Translations under genes and position numbers: made by a program | Origin: Herpomyces periplanetae | Lineage: Eukaryota > Ascomycota > Laboulbeniomycetes > Herpomycetales > Herpomycetaceae | Length of the DNA stretch: 64,000 nt | NCBI GenBank assembly: GCA_009733715.1 | Contig: WMKJ01000035.1 | Span: forward strand, 44,944 to 108,943 | Direction: 5' to 3' | The notes under the pieces: model-generated | What the model saw: only the letters and a program-made list of their open reading frames with translations | The model's database searches: none | Told to the model about the DNA's origin: nothing | In this document: in pieces, positions 23,690 through 35,035 of the stretch | How the letters are laid out: each line of letters opens with the position of its first letter | Position numbering within the stretch: the first letter of the stretch is position 1

Positions 23690-25509
23690 TTATGTGCGGT
23701 GATCGGTCTTAAGCAAAGAGGTTATCTCTTCCAACGTCAAGCCTTTAGTCTCGGGATATATATTCCAAATGGCCAACCAACCTATTATACATACGGACGA
23801 GTAAATTGCAAACGTTGTTGATGGTGAAACTAGCTCCATTGACGGCATAAACGAAATTCCGATGATGAAGTTACAACCCCAATTAACTGATGTTGAAATT
23901 GCTGAACCAAGCGAGCGTACCTGAAGTGGAAAAAGCCTGGAGTTAATTAGCTTACATGGAACATGATACCTGTACAATGGACTGATTATGTACAGTTTTG
24001 TTCCGTATAAAGTTATAATAAAGCCGAAGAAACTTACTCGGATTGTTGCCATGGGACATTTCCCAGTCCCAGGGCGTATGCAGCGACGTATAAAACTAAT
24101 GCTATAAGTATAATGTATGCTCTTGCTGGTAATATGTGATTAAGTGTAATGGTTTGATGCATAAACGGAATATTTGCAGTAGAAGCATGTTCAGGTAGTA
24201 TTAAATGAATAGAGTGAAAGGCTACGGCACAAACAGTTAAGCTCAAGCACACAAATGGCACGGAAATTAGCAAGATACGCCGACGACCGACATGATCAAT
24301 TAGCCTTAAGGCTATCAATGTAAACAGGAAATTTGTCGTTGCAATTGACAGAGAAACCATAATGGGGGAGGAAAAACCGACCATGGCAAAAATAGTGGCA
24401 GAAAAGTACATGATACAGTTAAATCCGCACAACTGTTGTAAACCTTGTAATAGACAAGCGATAGACAACGCCCGGCGATAATGCTTAACATGTCGAAATG
24501 CTGATAGCTGTTCGGACAGCGCTGCAAAGGTTTTATATGTACGGGACTGGGGGCAAGGAGTGCATTGGGATGATCCAAAGGAGTCGATTGGGGGGGATAA
24601 TAATGATGTGGTTACGGAAGGTTCATGGGATGGGAGATGATTATCGTTAGCGGAATGATGATGAGAATCAGATTGATTGGCCAGGTCGAATCTGATATTC
24701 TGAATGAAGTTGAAAATGTATGAATTATATTCAGGGCTATTAGAAAGATTTGGTCCGTGAACTTTTCTTAAAACAAGTTCAGCTTGATCATAGTATTGAT
24801 TCATAACAAGCCAGCGAGGAGTTTCGGGCATTCGCAGGATTAAAAGAACTTGGAAAAGAGCGGGTAATGCGGCTAAACCGACAGACCAACGCCAACCGTT
24901 TGGTAGTGAAGAAAGAAGCCATCCAGCGATGTATGCGACAACTTGACCACCGGTAATGAGCAGGGTTAATATGGTGATAAGACGGCCACGAGAATGAGCA
25001 GGCGCTAATTCAGAAATGTATAAAGGAGATGCAAAGCTTGAGCTACCTACAGCTAGGCCGATAAAGCTGCGGCCTAAGATCATACCCCATACAGACGAGG
25101 TCGAGGCTTGCAGAAGGGAGCCGAGGATAAAAAAGGCGTCAGCTAAAAGGATTACTCTGCGACGGCCAAATACATCCGAAATGGGGGCCATAAAAGGATT
25201 AATTAAGAAGGCGAAAAGGCTGGTTGATGATGATATTAGACTTTTATCGAGGACACTTAGGGTTCGATGGGACAGATCTTTGTGAACGCTGAGGAGTAGG
25301 GATGAAATAACTCCAGTATCATAGCCGAATAATAGGCCACTCAGTCCTGCACTGATGGTAATAGCGCTGAGAAAAGTTTTTGATATCATATACTGTGGAA
25401 TGCAGTGTGGGTTAGTCCCTGGATGACATTGTATAGAGTATTCGGTATTATCCGTGGACAGGATTTCTGAGTTTGCGCGAACAGACACAATTTCATCCGG
25501 CGTACTCAT
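23690..25509 (-). CDS. MFS sugar / myo-inositol transporter (ITR-like)
   Basis: Two exons on the minus strand: 25509-24038 and 23936-23690 (101-bp intron, phase 2), giving 572 aa, near yeast Itr1 (584 aa). The splice restores WQQSELFPLQVRSLGSA, the characteristic inositol-transporter block before helix 11. Other hallmarks are GLLFGYDTGVIS in helix 1, DVFGRRRVILL and DHVGRRRILL between helices 2-3 and 8-9, GRSFIGLAVG, SELAPAHSRGRL, PETPRWL and the C-terminal PETKGLTLEEI. Twelve hydrophobic segments are expected and an extended polar central loop separates the halves. The ATG at 25509 is chosen because it gives a normal N-terminus before helix 1; the frame is open further upstream but with atypical sequence. 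Inositol rather than hexose as substrate is inferred from the WQQSE block. Confidence 0.9.
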
Positions 25510-25895
25510 TTTGTCGGAGACGTGTATCAAGTGAGACGTTATCGTTAATCTCAATGATCCAAGGTATAATGGGAGAAACATTAGTTTAACATGGTTAGAA
25601 TAGTTATACGAATTTTGACTTGAGTATTGGGGTTTTGCTGGAAGACGAAAGGTATATGGATTGTTAATGTGATGAGGTTTCAAGAGAAAATCGAAAATTT
25701 TGGGGAAAAAGAAGGAAATTTTTGTTTTCAGAGCAAAAAAGAATTCAGGGACGGAAAGAAGTTTTACCGGACCGTCGGGTTTGGTCAGGTTAAAACGCAA
25801 GGAAAAACGACGATATAAACTAGTTTTAAGTGGGAGATTGAGCTAAAGGGATCGAAAGTTGTATAGCGGAGTTTAAAGGGAAAGGGTTTACGGAA
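25510..25895. promoter_or_regulatory. divergent promoter region, transporter / NatB catalytic subunit
   Basis: A 386-bp interval lies between two divergent start codons. It is purine-rich on the plus strand, hence pyrimidine-rich on the coding strand of the transporter gene. No specific site is identified. Confidence 0.5.
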
Positions 25896-26642
25896 ATGGC
25901 ATCACTTCGACGAATGAATGCGACAGATTTACTCAAATTCGGGCGGTGTAATTTGGATCATCTAACGGAAACTTTTAATGTTAGCTTTTACCTGGAATAT
26001 TTAACACGATGGCCAGATTTGTGCTTTGTTATGGAGGGAAGTGGTGGATCAGTGGAGGCTTACAGTTCGTAACGTATGATTCCTTTTTGAAAGTTAACTA
26101 GCAATAAGGAATTTTTAGTGGGGGATCAGATTAAGCTAATAAATTTAATATGGGGGAGGGAGAAATATTTTTGGACAAGTCTAGTACTCGGGAAGTTGGA
26201 GGCATCATCACGAGAATTTGTTAAGCCGAATTCAGACTTGGAAAACGAAGTTTACACTAATCTAGCAGGGTTATCGACGGGGGATAATAGAGCGAATGAT
26301 ATGCTTGTGAACGTTATGCCATGGCATGGGCACATTACAGCGTTAACGGTGTCACCGACAGTGCGACGATTAGGCTACGGCGCTAGACTAACACAAGCCC
26401 TGGAAAGAGTGAGTGATGCGGCTGAAGCATGGTTCGTGGATCTGTTTGTACGTGTAACGAATCCGCAGGCACTTCAACTGTATCATTCGTTGGGGTATAG
26501 CGTATTTCGTCGGATTACGGGATACTATAACGATAACGAAGATGCATTTGACATGCGCAAGTGTATGTCTCGAGATATGTATGGTCGATGGATTCGAAAA
26601 AATGGTGGAGAATACTCAGTAACAGCAGAGAGTATTTGGTAG
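25896..26642 (+). CDS. NAA20: NatB N-terminal acetyltransferase catalytic subunit
   Basis: Two exons: 25896-26064 and 26185-26642 (120-bp intron, phase 1), giving 208 aa. The donor is GTTCGT, chosen because it alone rejoins EAY to ILGKLEASS in frame, giving the conserved YILGK strand. NatB acetylates nascent Met-Asp, Met-Glu, Met-Asn and Met-Gln N-termini on ribosomes. Family blocks are clear: MNATDLLKFGRCNLDHLTETF, WHGHITALTVSP, the acetyl-CoA loop RRLGYG, and FVDLFVRVTNPQALQLYHSLGYSVF followed by RITGYY, then EDAFDMRK. About 35 residues (66-101) are inserted between the LGK strand and WHGHI relative to the typical 178-aa protein. It shares a divergent promoter region with the transporter. 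Confidence 0.93.
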
Positions 26643-27063
26643 GGGGGAAGTTTACGCAGGAGTTGAGGAATTTGGAAAGGGAAAGTTTGTGATACATTTA
26701 AGGATGTTTAATCTATATAAATTGGCTGTAGTAGATCGTATGTTAATCGCCGGCGCGTACGATCTTATTATCGAGGAAGTATATTACAAGCTAGAAACAT
26801 GACATTGAATGAAACAGTAAAGAATGGAAAGCTTTAAGTAAGGGGGAGTTTTCAAAAAGTTAAACCGGCTAACGAGGAATTGACGAGGGAAAATTCGGGT
26901 AAGTTTGAACGGAAGGGAAATGGAGAATGAATGAATGAATGATTGGGGGAAATGGACTAGTGAATCGCAGAGCGATGCATCAGCGAAGAAATGAAGTGAA
27001 TAGCGGGCATGCGCGGGTGCGCGGATGCGCGCGCATTACAAGTTAAAAAAGCTTGGAGAAAAG
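26643..27063. other. convergent interval with short simple repeats
   Basis: Purine-rich on the plus strand and containing no gene. It includes a short (gaat)n run around 26925-26943 and a GC-rich stretch rich in tgcgcg near 27004-27038. Two 3' UTRs are expected here. Confidence 0.5.
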
Positions 27064-28365
27064 TCACAATAAGAATATTAGGATAAAGGATGTGATGATG
27101 ATTACGAAGAAGCGTTTAGCAAAGGTGGTGGATAGAGCGAGATCAGAAGCAGATGAATCGATGGATGGAATAGCAACGAGGGAGGATTCGGAGTCGGTGA
27201 GATGAGAAGAATCTGACATAGGAGAGATTGTGTCCATAGCATCAGAAATTGACAGAGAGCGATCGGCGGGATAGATTGATTCGGAAACGCTGGGATGAGG
27301 ATAAGGAGCATTTGGGTAATAAGTTGACGGGGAATTTGGATGAAGAGAAGGCGAAGCACCGAGTAAAGGGTAAGAATGGGGATAAAGGGAAGTTCGATAA
27401 TGGATAGGGGAAAAGAGGATACCGGGAGCCACGCTTGCAGGTGACACGATTCCGGGCAATTTAATGTTTGAAAAGGAGATGGAAGCATGGGGTGGCAATA
27501 CATCACGGTCGGAAGCAATGGCATTAGGCATGGTAAAGGTTCCACGTATTAATGAAGAGATAATTTCGCGCGGATGAGTTAATGGCTGAACTGGCGGAGT
27601 CGTGATAGGAATGGCGTCAGCAGTATTAACTTGCTTTACTTGACTCGTGATAATAGTAGAATGTGCAACAGTTGTGGGAACGCCTCCAGAGCTCAGCTTA
27701 TGAAGCGTATTAGATTCAGGGTTTAATGAAGCTGGCATTGAAAGAGTGGAGGGTACAGGATGTGAAAGAATTGGAATTGAAGCCAAAGTTGCATGTTGAG
27801 TTTGAGTTGTAGTAGTGGTGGTGGTAACTCGGGCCGTAGAATACCGAATTTTGAAGGACTTGGTTGGTTTGGGAGAACGAGAAGGCCACGAAGATGAAGT
27901 GATATGCTTAACGGTACGAGTAGCTTTAACGGTTTTAGCAGATGATTTCCTAGCGTGTGTAGTTGTAGTAGCGTATCGAGTAACGGTAACTGTAAGCTGA
28001 GAATAATGAGCAACTTGAATGGTTTGTTTGGGAAGATTTGTATTTGTGAAAGTTGATTTAACTTGGTTATGCTTGTAAACAGTTACTCGAACGGTTTCTA
28101 GTATATACGAAACATCTCGTTTGATATAATGATCAGGATATGTAGATGGTGTAAACGTTACCAATGCATTTGAACCTAGACTTTGATTCGAGTAAATCGG
28201 GTGAAAGTAATTAGTATAAACCAAGCTAAAGACGGATAACCAAACTAAAATGAAAGCGTTAACAGAACGATAAAAGCTATTATAGTTAACCGTAGAAAAT
28301 GATAAACCTAACATATTGACAATTGAGAATATATTGTAAAAGGTACAATGAAATAAATTGACCAT
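27064..28365 (-). CDS. Ser/Thr-rich, probably GPI-anchored cell-surface protein
   Basis: Single exon from the ATG at 28365, about 433 aa. The N-terminus has a hydrophobic segment (NAFILVWLSVFSLVY, around residues 40-55), possibly a late signal peptide or signal anchor, so the true start might be the internal Met at MLGLSF. A KRD dibasic site follows the mature start region. The body is Thr/Ser/Pro-rich with runs such as RVTTTTTTTQTQ and Ser-Pro-rich stretches, typical of O-mannosylated fungal wall proteins. The C-terminus ends in FFVIIITSFILIFLL, a classic GPI-attachment tail preceded by small residues (DLALSTTFAKR). No catalytic domain is recognised. Confidence 0.7.
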   Translation of the reverse strand: MVNLFHCTFYNIFSIVNMLGLSFSTVNYNSFYRSVNAFILVWLSVFSLVYTNYFHPIYSNQSLGSNALVTFTPSTYPDHYIKRDVSYILETVRVTVYKHNQVKSTFTNTNLPKQTIQVAHYSQLTVTVTRYATTTTHARKSSAKTVKATRTVKHITSSSWPSRSPKPTKSFKIRYSTARVTTTTTTTQTQHATLASIPILSHPVPSTLSMPASLNPESNTLHKLSSGGVPTTVAHSTIITSQVKQVNTADAIPITTPPVQPLTHPREIISSLIRGTFTMPNAIASDRDVLPPHASISFSNIKLPGIVSPASVAPGILFSPIHYRTSLYPHSYPLLGASPSLHPNSPSTYYPNAPYPHPSVSESIYPADRSLSISDAMDTISPMSDSSHLTDSESSLVAIPSIDSSASDLALSTTFAKRFFVIIITSFILIFLL

Positions 28366-29899
28366 GGTAAACCAAACCAAACAAGCAAAAGCGAGGAATC
28401 ATCGAGTATTTATGCTTGTGAAAGATATCACTTTGAATTACCACCGACTCCCTTCAGTATTATCAAGGAGCCAGCCCAAGCTGTACAAGCAAGCAAAACG
28501 ACTCCGAGGACAGCGGGGCCATGGCTGATTGCCCGCTCACAAACAGCGGAGTAATTGGAATAATTCGCCGTAAGACGAGCCGCGGGGGGTTGAGCCTTGT
28601 AGGGCTGAGTGTGAAGCTGCTAATTCCCCATTTGGGAACCTCCCCTAATTACCCGGTATATGGCTCGCGGCTTCCTGTGTCCCGCTTGAATATCGGTTCT
28701 TCCGTCTATAAATAGGTTTCGTGGATGCGCCCGGCTTGATTTGCGACAGCCGCGCGCCGTGTGATGCGATGCGATGCGATGCGCTACCTTGCGCCGCTCC
28801 CGCCTGTATTGTCTCCTCTATATTGCGCTATGTTGTACGTCCCTGCCGCTTCGGTCTGCGTTTTTCCAAATCACCGTGTTGCTGTGTTAGCCCCCATACA
28901 CCCCTAACAGGCTCCCCTCCTGTGTGTATCGCAATGAGAATTAACGGCTACTTGCATGGATTACTGCGCTGGGCGAACCGTGTATCAACGTGTATACATA
29001 TTCGTTTGCGCTCCGGCCAGTCCATCCCACTCTCCCTCGCTCACCCACGCACAATATCGTCCAAACCTTTACTACGCTTGCCTACGTGTTCACTCTACAA
29101 GTCAGCGTTGCCGCTCATCATTCTGTACGCTCTCGCCCTCACCCACTATCTAGCCCCGTGAATACATTATATATCAAGTGGAGACACTTGCATGCCGCCG
29201 TACACGTCGCACAATCCTACTTGCTTATCCACTTGTCCACGCAAGCAATTAAACCAGCTGCGTCAGAGAACGGTTCTTCCCGCTACACCCGTCACATACA
29301 TGCGTGCGTGCGTGCGTGTGCACGCACGCACGCACGAGCTTCATCTCTATACACCATCTTTAACGTAGTGCGCCACCGTCGTGCCCACGCCCGCTCGGCC
29401 ACCGCTTTTTACCCTGCGCAGCAACGGCATTCCCTCTTAATTAGCGCCAGCGTGGTATCACTATGACAGTAACTTCTTCCAAATTGTTCAGTGCGCTGTA
29501 TCGCACGCTCGCTCGCCCGCTGCGTGAACTGGGCTATACATTCCAATATACTCTAAATTCAACCATCGCCTCGTCGTCCAGTAGCTTCTTCCAACGCTAA
29601 AAAATCGCTAACAATCACACAATATAATCCTGTCTAGATTATCTTTGCACTGCACACACTACTCTAAAGGTATTCACTATTCGGCCTTGATGCGGCTTAA
29701 CGAGTATCTTCGCTAATAAATACGTACATTCACATATTATTGCCGTTTAATATCGAGCTCAATCGCTCACTCACATCTTCATTAACTTCAACTTATAGTC
29801 AAGTTCTCCCACCGTCTCCATTCCTACAAAGTAAACAGTCAACCGTCCACACTTCCCATCATGCGTGTCCCACTGCCCGTAAAGCCCGGACCGCCCATT
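28366..29899. other. intergenic interval, relatively GC-rich, with short tandem and inverted repeats
   Basis: No gene is supported. Plus-strand frames such as 28721-29161 and 28990-29466 are Cys/His/Arg-rich translations of CpG-containing, repeat-bearing DNA without recognisable domains. Features seen are a gatgc pentamer repeat (about 28742-28763) and a CGTG/CACG inverted repeat near 29303-29336 (separate entry). It lies upstream of the GPI-protein gene and downstream of XPO1. Confidence 0.5.
29303..29336. repeat. near-perfect palindrome of CGTG/CACG tetramers
   Basis: A left arm of 16 nt built of CGTG units (29303-29318) is followed by a 2-nt spacer and the exact complementary CACG arm (29321-29336). 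The whole tract is alternating purine-pyrimidine, so it could form a hairpin, a cruciform or left-handed DNA. Confidence 0.9.
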
Positions 29900-32800
29900 T
29901 CATAACTCATCATCATCATCCATCTCACTAGGCTTCAACAACCCTCCAACTTTACTGGCTCGTTGCCTCTCGGCCTCCTTAGCAGACTTTGCCGCTAATT
30001 CACGCTCTTCGGCAAATAATTCTGTATTATCCCCCGAAAACTCTTTAAGGGAGATTAAAAAGTCGCGAACTATCAATTTAAACTTTTCAAGATCCATAGT
30101 ATTGGCCAGTAAACCATCAATAAAGTTGTTAATCTGAGCCGGTTGGAGATTAGCAAACGCATTGCTTAACAAAGTTCCAACAAATTGCTTTAAAAAGTCT
30201 AAATTAGACATAACGGTTCCACCCATTTCGGGCGTATACACGGGGCCTTGGATTTTCCCGGACTCTACAAGCCAAAATAACTTTTGCATTAATAACGTCT
30301 GTGTTTTGAATCCCGCTTTATGATCGCTGTCAGTTAATACGAAGAAAACGTCTTGTAGAATTGACGTATAATAATTCTGAAAGAATGCATTAGCCTTGCT
30401 GGGTTCCAATTCCGACATATTGACGATAATTTCGTGACACATTAACAGACCCGCATTCTCCACTTCGCGGTTATCATGCTTGCTTGCCCACATGCACGAG
30501 TCAATAATAAACTTGAACTGCCGGTCGTTTAACTTGAGTAGTGCTGAGAAGCAGCCTAAGTTGATCGTTCGCAATAGCTTGAAAAACTCCACCCGATGTT
30601 CCGGATATTCGGAGAAATCTTTATTGATCATGTCAAGGGTACACTCAAAAACGTGGTCCATGATGGTTATGATTTGATCTTCCATTAATGTCTACGAAAC
30701 ACAAGGCTCGTATTTCAAATGGAACAAATTTTCATTAGCCCCCTTAACTGAATTTACCTGCAACGTTTCACCCAATTTCACTTACATGTAACTTGTTCAC
30801 TACCGTCGTCATCACGTTTAGTACTTCTGCTTCTCGTGCATCCGGTACATTCTTCTTATAATCTACGAGTACCGTCTCTAACAACTGAGGTACCAACACA
30901 TTATGCACCAGCTTAGGATCATCAGCTTTATCAACGTACGTGTTGATTAACTTGAGAATTTCCTTCTTAATGGTGCGTAAGCCGCGCACTTTGGGCATCT
31001 TCGTCGCAATCAACCCTTTCTGTTGTACCGCTTGGTCAATTAAACTACTGCTAGCACGATACATAGTTAGCATATCCATATAGATGCGTGCAATCTGAGG
31101 GTAAAAGTAACTGCCAATCGAACTACACGCCGCTACATTAGTCTTCATAATGTTTCCAATAACTTTAATTGTTTCATCTTCCTGTAGAATCGATGAATCC
31201 TGGCGTGCTCTTGCAATAATATCGTCCCATGCATCATTAGGCAATGACATCAACTCAGCAATCAACCTTTCCTGGATAGGCTTTTGACCTTGAGCACTAA
31301 TCATGTAACCGCACGCTTCGTAAAACGTGTGAACTTGTTGTGGACTAAGATCTCGTGTAGTAATTCGTAACTTTCGTACAATCTCATTGATAAACGGTTC
31401 ATTCTCCCCAGCTTGTACTGCAACAAAATGTCGTCGACACTTGTTGGCAATTTTAATAAATGTATCACAAGCCATGTCCTGGACTCCTTCGTGTGTTTCA
31501 TGCATAAATTCAAACAATTTATTAACCACTGTCTTCAAAAATTTCCAATGTGCTTTCAAGAACCGCGGGTATTGCCCTACGATGTACATAATGTTACTCG
31601 CTACAACCGCTTTGTTATCCTTGCCTCGTTTCATCTCTGTAAGGCCTAACAGATCCTTGATAACCGTTACGAGGAACCGTTTTTCCGTTTCTTCATTCAT
31701 TGCTCCCGAGATTGATCCAATTGCCCAACATAATGTGTTGCAGTTTGCCCACGACCATTCCGATCCATCGACTTGTTTCGCTAATTTTTCCGACATAATC
31801 TGCTCCGTATCTTGAACGTCCAAGTGCGTTAAGAATACTAAACATTCACGTGTTGACTTGTACAGTTGAATTGTATCGCTTTCTTTGACAAATTCTCGCA
31901 CTATTTCACCCTCGTCATTCTCCACGATTAAAACTTCCTCCGGCCGAACCATCTTCTCAATCACCACCGTTCTCAAGTTTGACAGCACTTGTGAATACTT
32001 GTGCTTGCGAAGAGGGTATCCGTCTGCTAAACTCGAGTCGGGTCCCGCCAAACTATTCATTACTGACGGCATACCCAAGTGATATATTGGATTCATATCC
32101 GGTGGTACAGCCTGGCATTCCTCGTATAGCTCTGATACTAGTTTCGTCCAGTACTCAAGACAGATTTTGAAGATTTCACGATCGTCAATCTGGCTAATCC
32201 GAATTAAATAAAAGTGCCCGTGAGTAAGAAAGTCAGGGTTGGGAAGCTTTTCAATCAAGTTTAAGTGTATACTGAAAAAATTGCACAAAAACATGGCTAA
32301 GTTCAATATAAATTCCTGATCCCGACCATCACTAGTAGTATAAGTTGAGCGCAAGTCCATGGAAAGTGGGATAATTTTCGAAACACTCGTAAGTGTGCCC
32401 GTGAACATTTGCACTAATTTCTCATTGTATGTCGGATCAGTTCGTAAACCGGCTATCTCCGTTAAACATTTAAGCGTTATATTGCGAAATTCTGGCGCTT
32501 CGAGAAATCGATTACGCAAAATCTCAATCAAACTTGAATCACCCGGCGGTGACTCGAAAATAAACCCAAATGGAATCCATCCGAGAAATCGAAGAAGTGT
32601 TTCTAACGTTGCTTTAATCAAGCTTGACGATGATGCAGTCCGCAAAACTTCTGAGCATATTTGGTAAATTGACGTGAATTCACTGCACATTGATTGCTTT
32701 AATTCCTTGGTTTTAGTTGATGTTAGCTTATCATGAGAAAAGTCAAACACTTCCTCCGACAACAATCGCAAAATTGCCATGTTATTCTCGCATAATGATA

Positions 32801-33757
32801 TACTGGAGTGACAGGAGCTGATGATTTCATTGATGAATGTTGGCCAATTATGAGGCCACTCCTGTTTGAGGATGGATACGAGTACTAAATTTAGCTTGTT
32901 AAGTAGCGTACGCTCGTTTCGCATAGTTTCTTCGTTAATCGAAGTCGAGATGATATTATTAACGACAAAATTTCGAATAGCTGTATATCCCGATAGGTGA
33001 AGCCGCGCACGAGCAAGCATTCGTAAATTGATTAACACATATACACACATATACACACACATACGCACACATATATATATACAACTACACTGTTATAAGA
33101 ATTTCACGCAATATCAAGCTACGTACCATGACATTGATCACGCGGAAGCACTTTCCAACGAGTGAGAATGACATTGTCAAGTACTTGTAGCCCGAGATCT
33201 AAACATTTGGTTAGTCTGTTATAACATATACACGGTATAAAAGGCATAAAGGGAAGAGTAGAATCGTACACTTAGTCTGCGAATAAGTTGCCTCACGTAA
33301 AATTCTATCGATAAAAAGCCATGAATCGGGATTCTCTTTGAACTAACCGACGTATCCCGCCGTGTACTGAATTAGCCAACTCGTACGGTACATTGAATTG
33401 TGAGCGCAATGATGATATATAATTGCCATGAGTTTATACGGCTGCGTTAACTCGTGACATGAAGTTGACATCGTCAATCATGAAGAAAGAGTATCACCAT
33501 GTAAAGTCACTAATAAAAATATATATCGCAAAGTTAACGTATACATAAATACATACCAAATTCAAAGACGCTTGGGCTTGTTTTTGCTATACGATGTATT
33601 TCAAAGTAAAAGTTAGCTGTATATTCCAAGGATATTTGAATAAACCATGAATTAGCTCGTTTAACGTAAAAGTAAATCGTGAACGCACAGCATCACCTCG
33701 ACCTTCGAAAAAGGTGCGAACAGTATTATCGAGTTCTTCAACAGACGTAATATTCAT
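29900..33757 (-). CDS. XPO1: Exportin-1 (CRM1), nuclear export receptor
   Basis: Six exons on the minus strand: 33757-33689, 33586-33557, 33342-33272, 33215-33127, 32980-30786 and 30691-29900, giving 1081 aa, matching yeast Crm1 (1084) and human XPO1 (1071). The N-terminal exons rebuild EELDNTVRTFFEGRGDA, QKQAQASLNL, FKENPDSWLFIDRIL and VLDNVILTRWKVLPRDQ, the importin-beta N-terminal and first HEAT repeats. Later blocks include QEWPHNWPTFI, VQDMACDTFIKIANKCRRHF, QQVHTFYEACGYMIS and FECTLDMINKDFSEYPEHR. CRM1 with RanGTP exports leucine-rich NES cargo and pre-60S subunits. The Cys in KIANKC sits where family knowledge places the leptomycin-B-reactive cysteine, suggesting sensitivity. The acidic tail ends MDDDDEL. 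Exon 4 carries three extra residues compared with animal proteins. It is divergent with RLP24. Confidence 0.96.
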
Positions 33758-34066
33758 TTCTAGAAGGATTCGTAAATATCATTAATCGAATCGTTAAAAA
33801 TGAATTTGCAAAAAACTAGAGTACGCACGCGCTTCAAACTTTGTCAAGTTTGTCCAAAATTTTCATCCTCGAACCTCATTTTTGCGTGTGTCCAAAACCT
33901 TCGTCCGCCCACTTTTTCCGTTGAGCTTAGATAATCTTTGCACGTGCCGCCCACGTGGTTCATCCCCAAGCGAATTGGATTTAGTGAATTATCACGAAAG
34001 TTATTTGCATCACCGTTTTTATCAGGTTTGCTTACCGTTGTTTTGTTTGCAATTCTCTCTGGGAAA
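33758..34066. promoter_or_regulatory. bidirectional promoter region, CRM1 / RLP24
   Basis: Only 309 bp separate the two start codons, so transcription of both genes must begin here. No TATA box is obvious. The half next to RLP24 is C/T-rich on the plus strand. Confidence 0.6.
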
Positions 34067-35035
34067 ATGCGCATTGAAACTTGCTTCTTTTGTTCACGGC
34101 CATGCTTTCCCAGCAAAGGTTAGTTTATCGTCGTTCTTCGCAGACCTCTTATTGTGGGTGGGCACAAGGGAGAAAGAATTTGTGTGTGCGTTCGCATGTA
34201 CCAATGTTCCCTTGTGAAATGGCCTCTGTATTCTCTTGTTTCTTGATCTAGTGACTTTTATTTGTGTGTGCTAATAATCTCTTAGGTATAACATTTGTTC
34301 GAAATGATGCCAAAGTATTTCGCTTTTGTCGTAGCAAATGTCACAAAAATGTCTGTATCTCATTACCCTATTTAGTGATGATTGTCCTATTCTTACTCTA
34401 CTACACATTATTCGCTAATTTTTTATATGCCTTGTGCATATCCATTTTAACTTGTACAGTTCAAAATGAAACGAAATCCCCGAAAGGTCGCTTGGACTAA
34501 AGCATTTCGACGAGTTCACGGAAAAGAACTTACCATTGACACGACGTTGGCTTTCGCTGCTCGGAGACATGCTCCCGTTCGTTACAATCGTGAATTAATG
34601 AACCTTACACTGCGCACCATGTCCCAAGTTGAAATGGCCCGACAACGTCGTGAACGCCAGTTTTATCTTAATCGTATGCGTGGAAATCAGGCCAAGTCTC
34701 TTGAATTCGATCGTCAAACCGTTAGGCAAGGCTATCATTTACTACCACCTTCACTACGTCGGGAAGAAGAGGAAAAGTTTGCTGCTGCATCTGCTTCTGT
34801 TGCTGCTACGGAGACTGTCACCGCTGACTCGGCCGCCACCGCTGATCCAGTTTTCGTATCTTCTCCGTCTCATCACCAATTTGATGATAATGCCGAATCT
34901 GTATGGTCAGGATGTGCTGATGATTCCACTGCTACTCACTCCGATTCTGATGCCTCATCAATAAATCACTCAAAAAGAAAGCGTTCCAACGCATCACCCG
35001 CTCATCAACTGCAAATTCCCTTGTCTAATGAATAA
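34067..35035 (+). CDS. RLP24: 60S ribosome biogenesis factor Rlp24 (eL24-like)
   Basis: Three exons: 34067-34118, 34286-34350 and 34460-35035, giving 230 aa. The joined N-terminus reads [18 protein letters not shown], then [21 protein letters not shown], then [17 protein letters not shown]. This is the full zinc-binding eL24/Rlp24 fold with CxxC and CxxxC pairs. Rlp24 holds the eL24 position on pre-60S particles, recruits the AAA-ATPase Afg2 (Drg1) and is swapped for eL24 in the cytoplasm. The KRNPRK and VRYNRELM blocks distinguish it from eL24. The Ala/Ser-rich, acidic then basic C-terminal tail (ending near KRKRSNAS) is longer than in the 199-aa yeast protein. Intron 2 uses an unusual GTCTGT donor. 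Confidence 0.94.

Noticed and set aside
23690-25800. upstream in-frame extension of the transporter to 25800
   Set aside because: The extra ~97 residues are Lys/Phe/Asn-rich and unlike transporter N-termini. The ATG at 25509 leaves a normal polar N-terminus before helix 1.
28721-29466. overlapping plus-strand frames of 146 and 158 aa
   Set aside because: Composition is driven by CpG-rich and CGTG/CACG repeats; no recognisable domain, and several frames are open at once.
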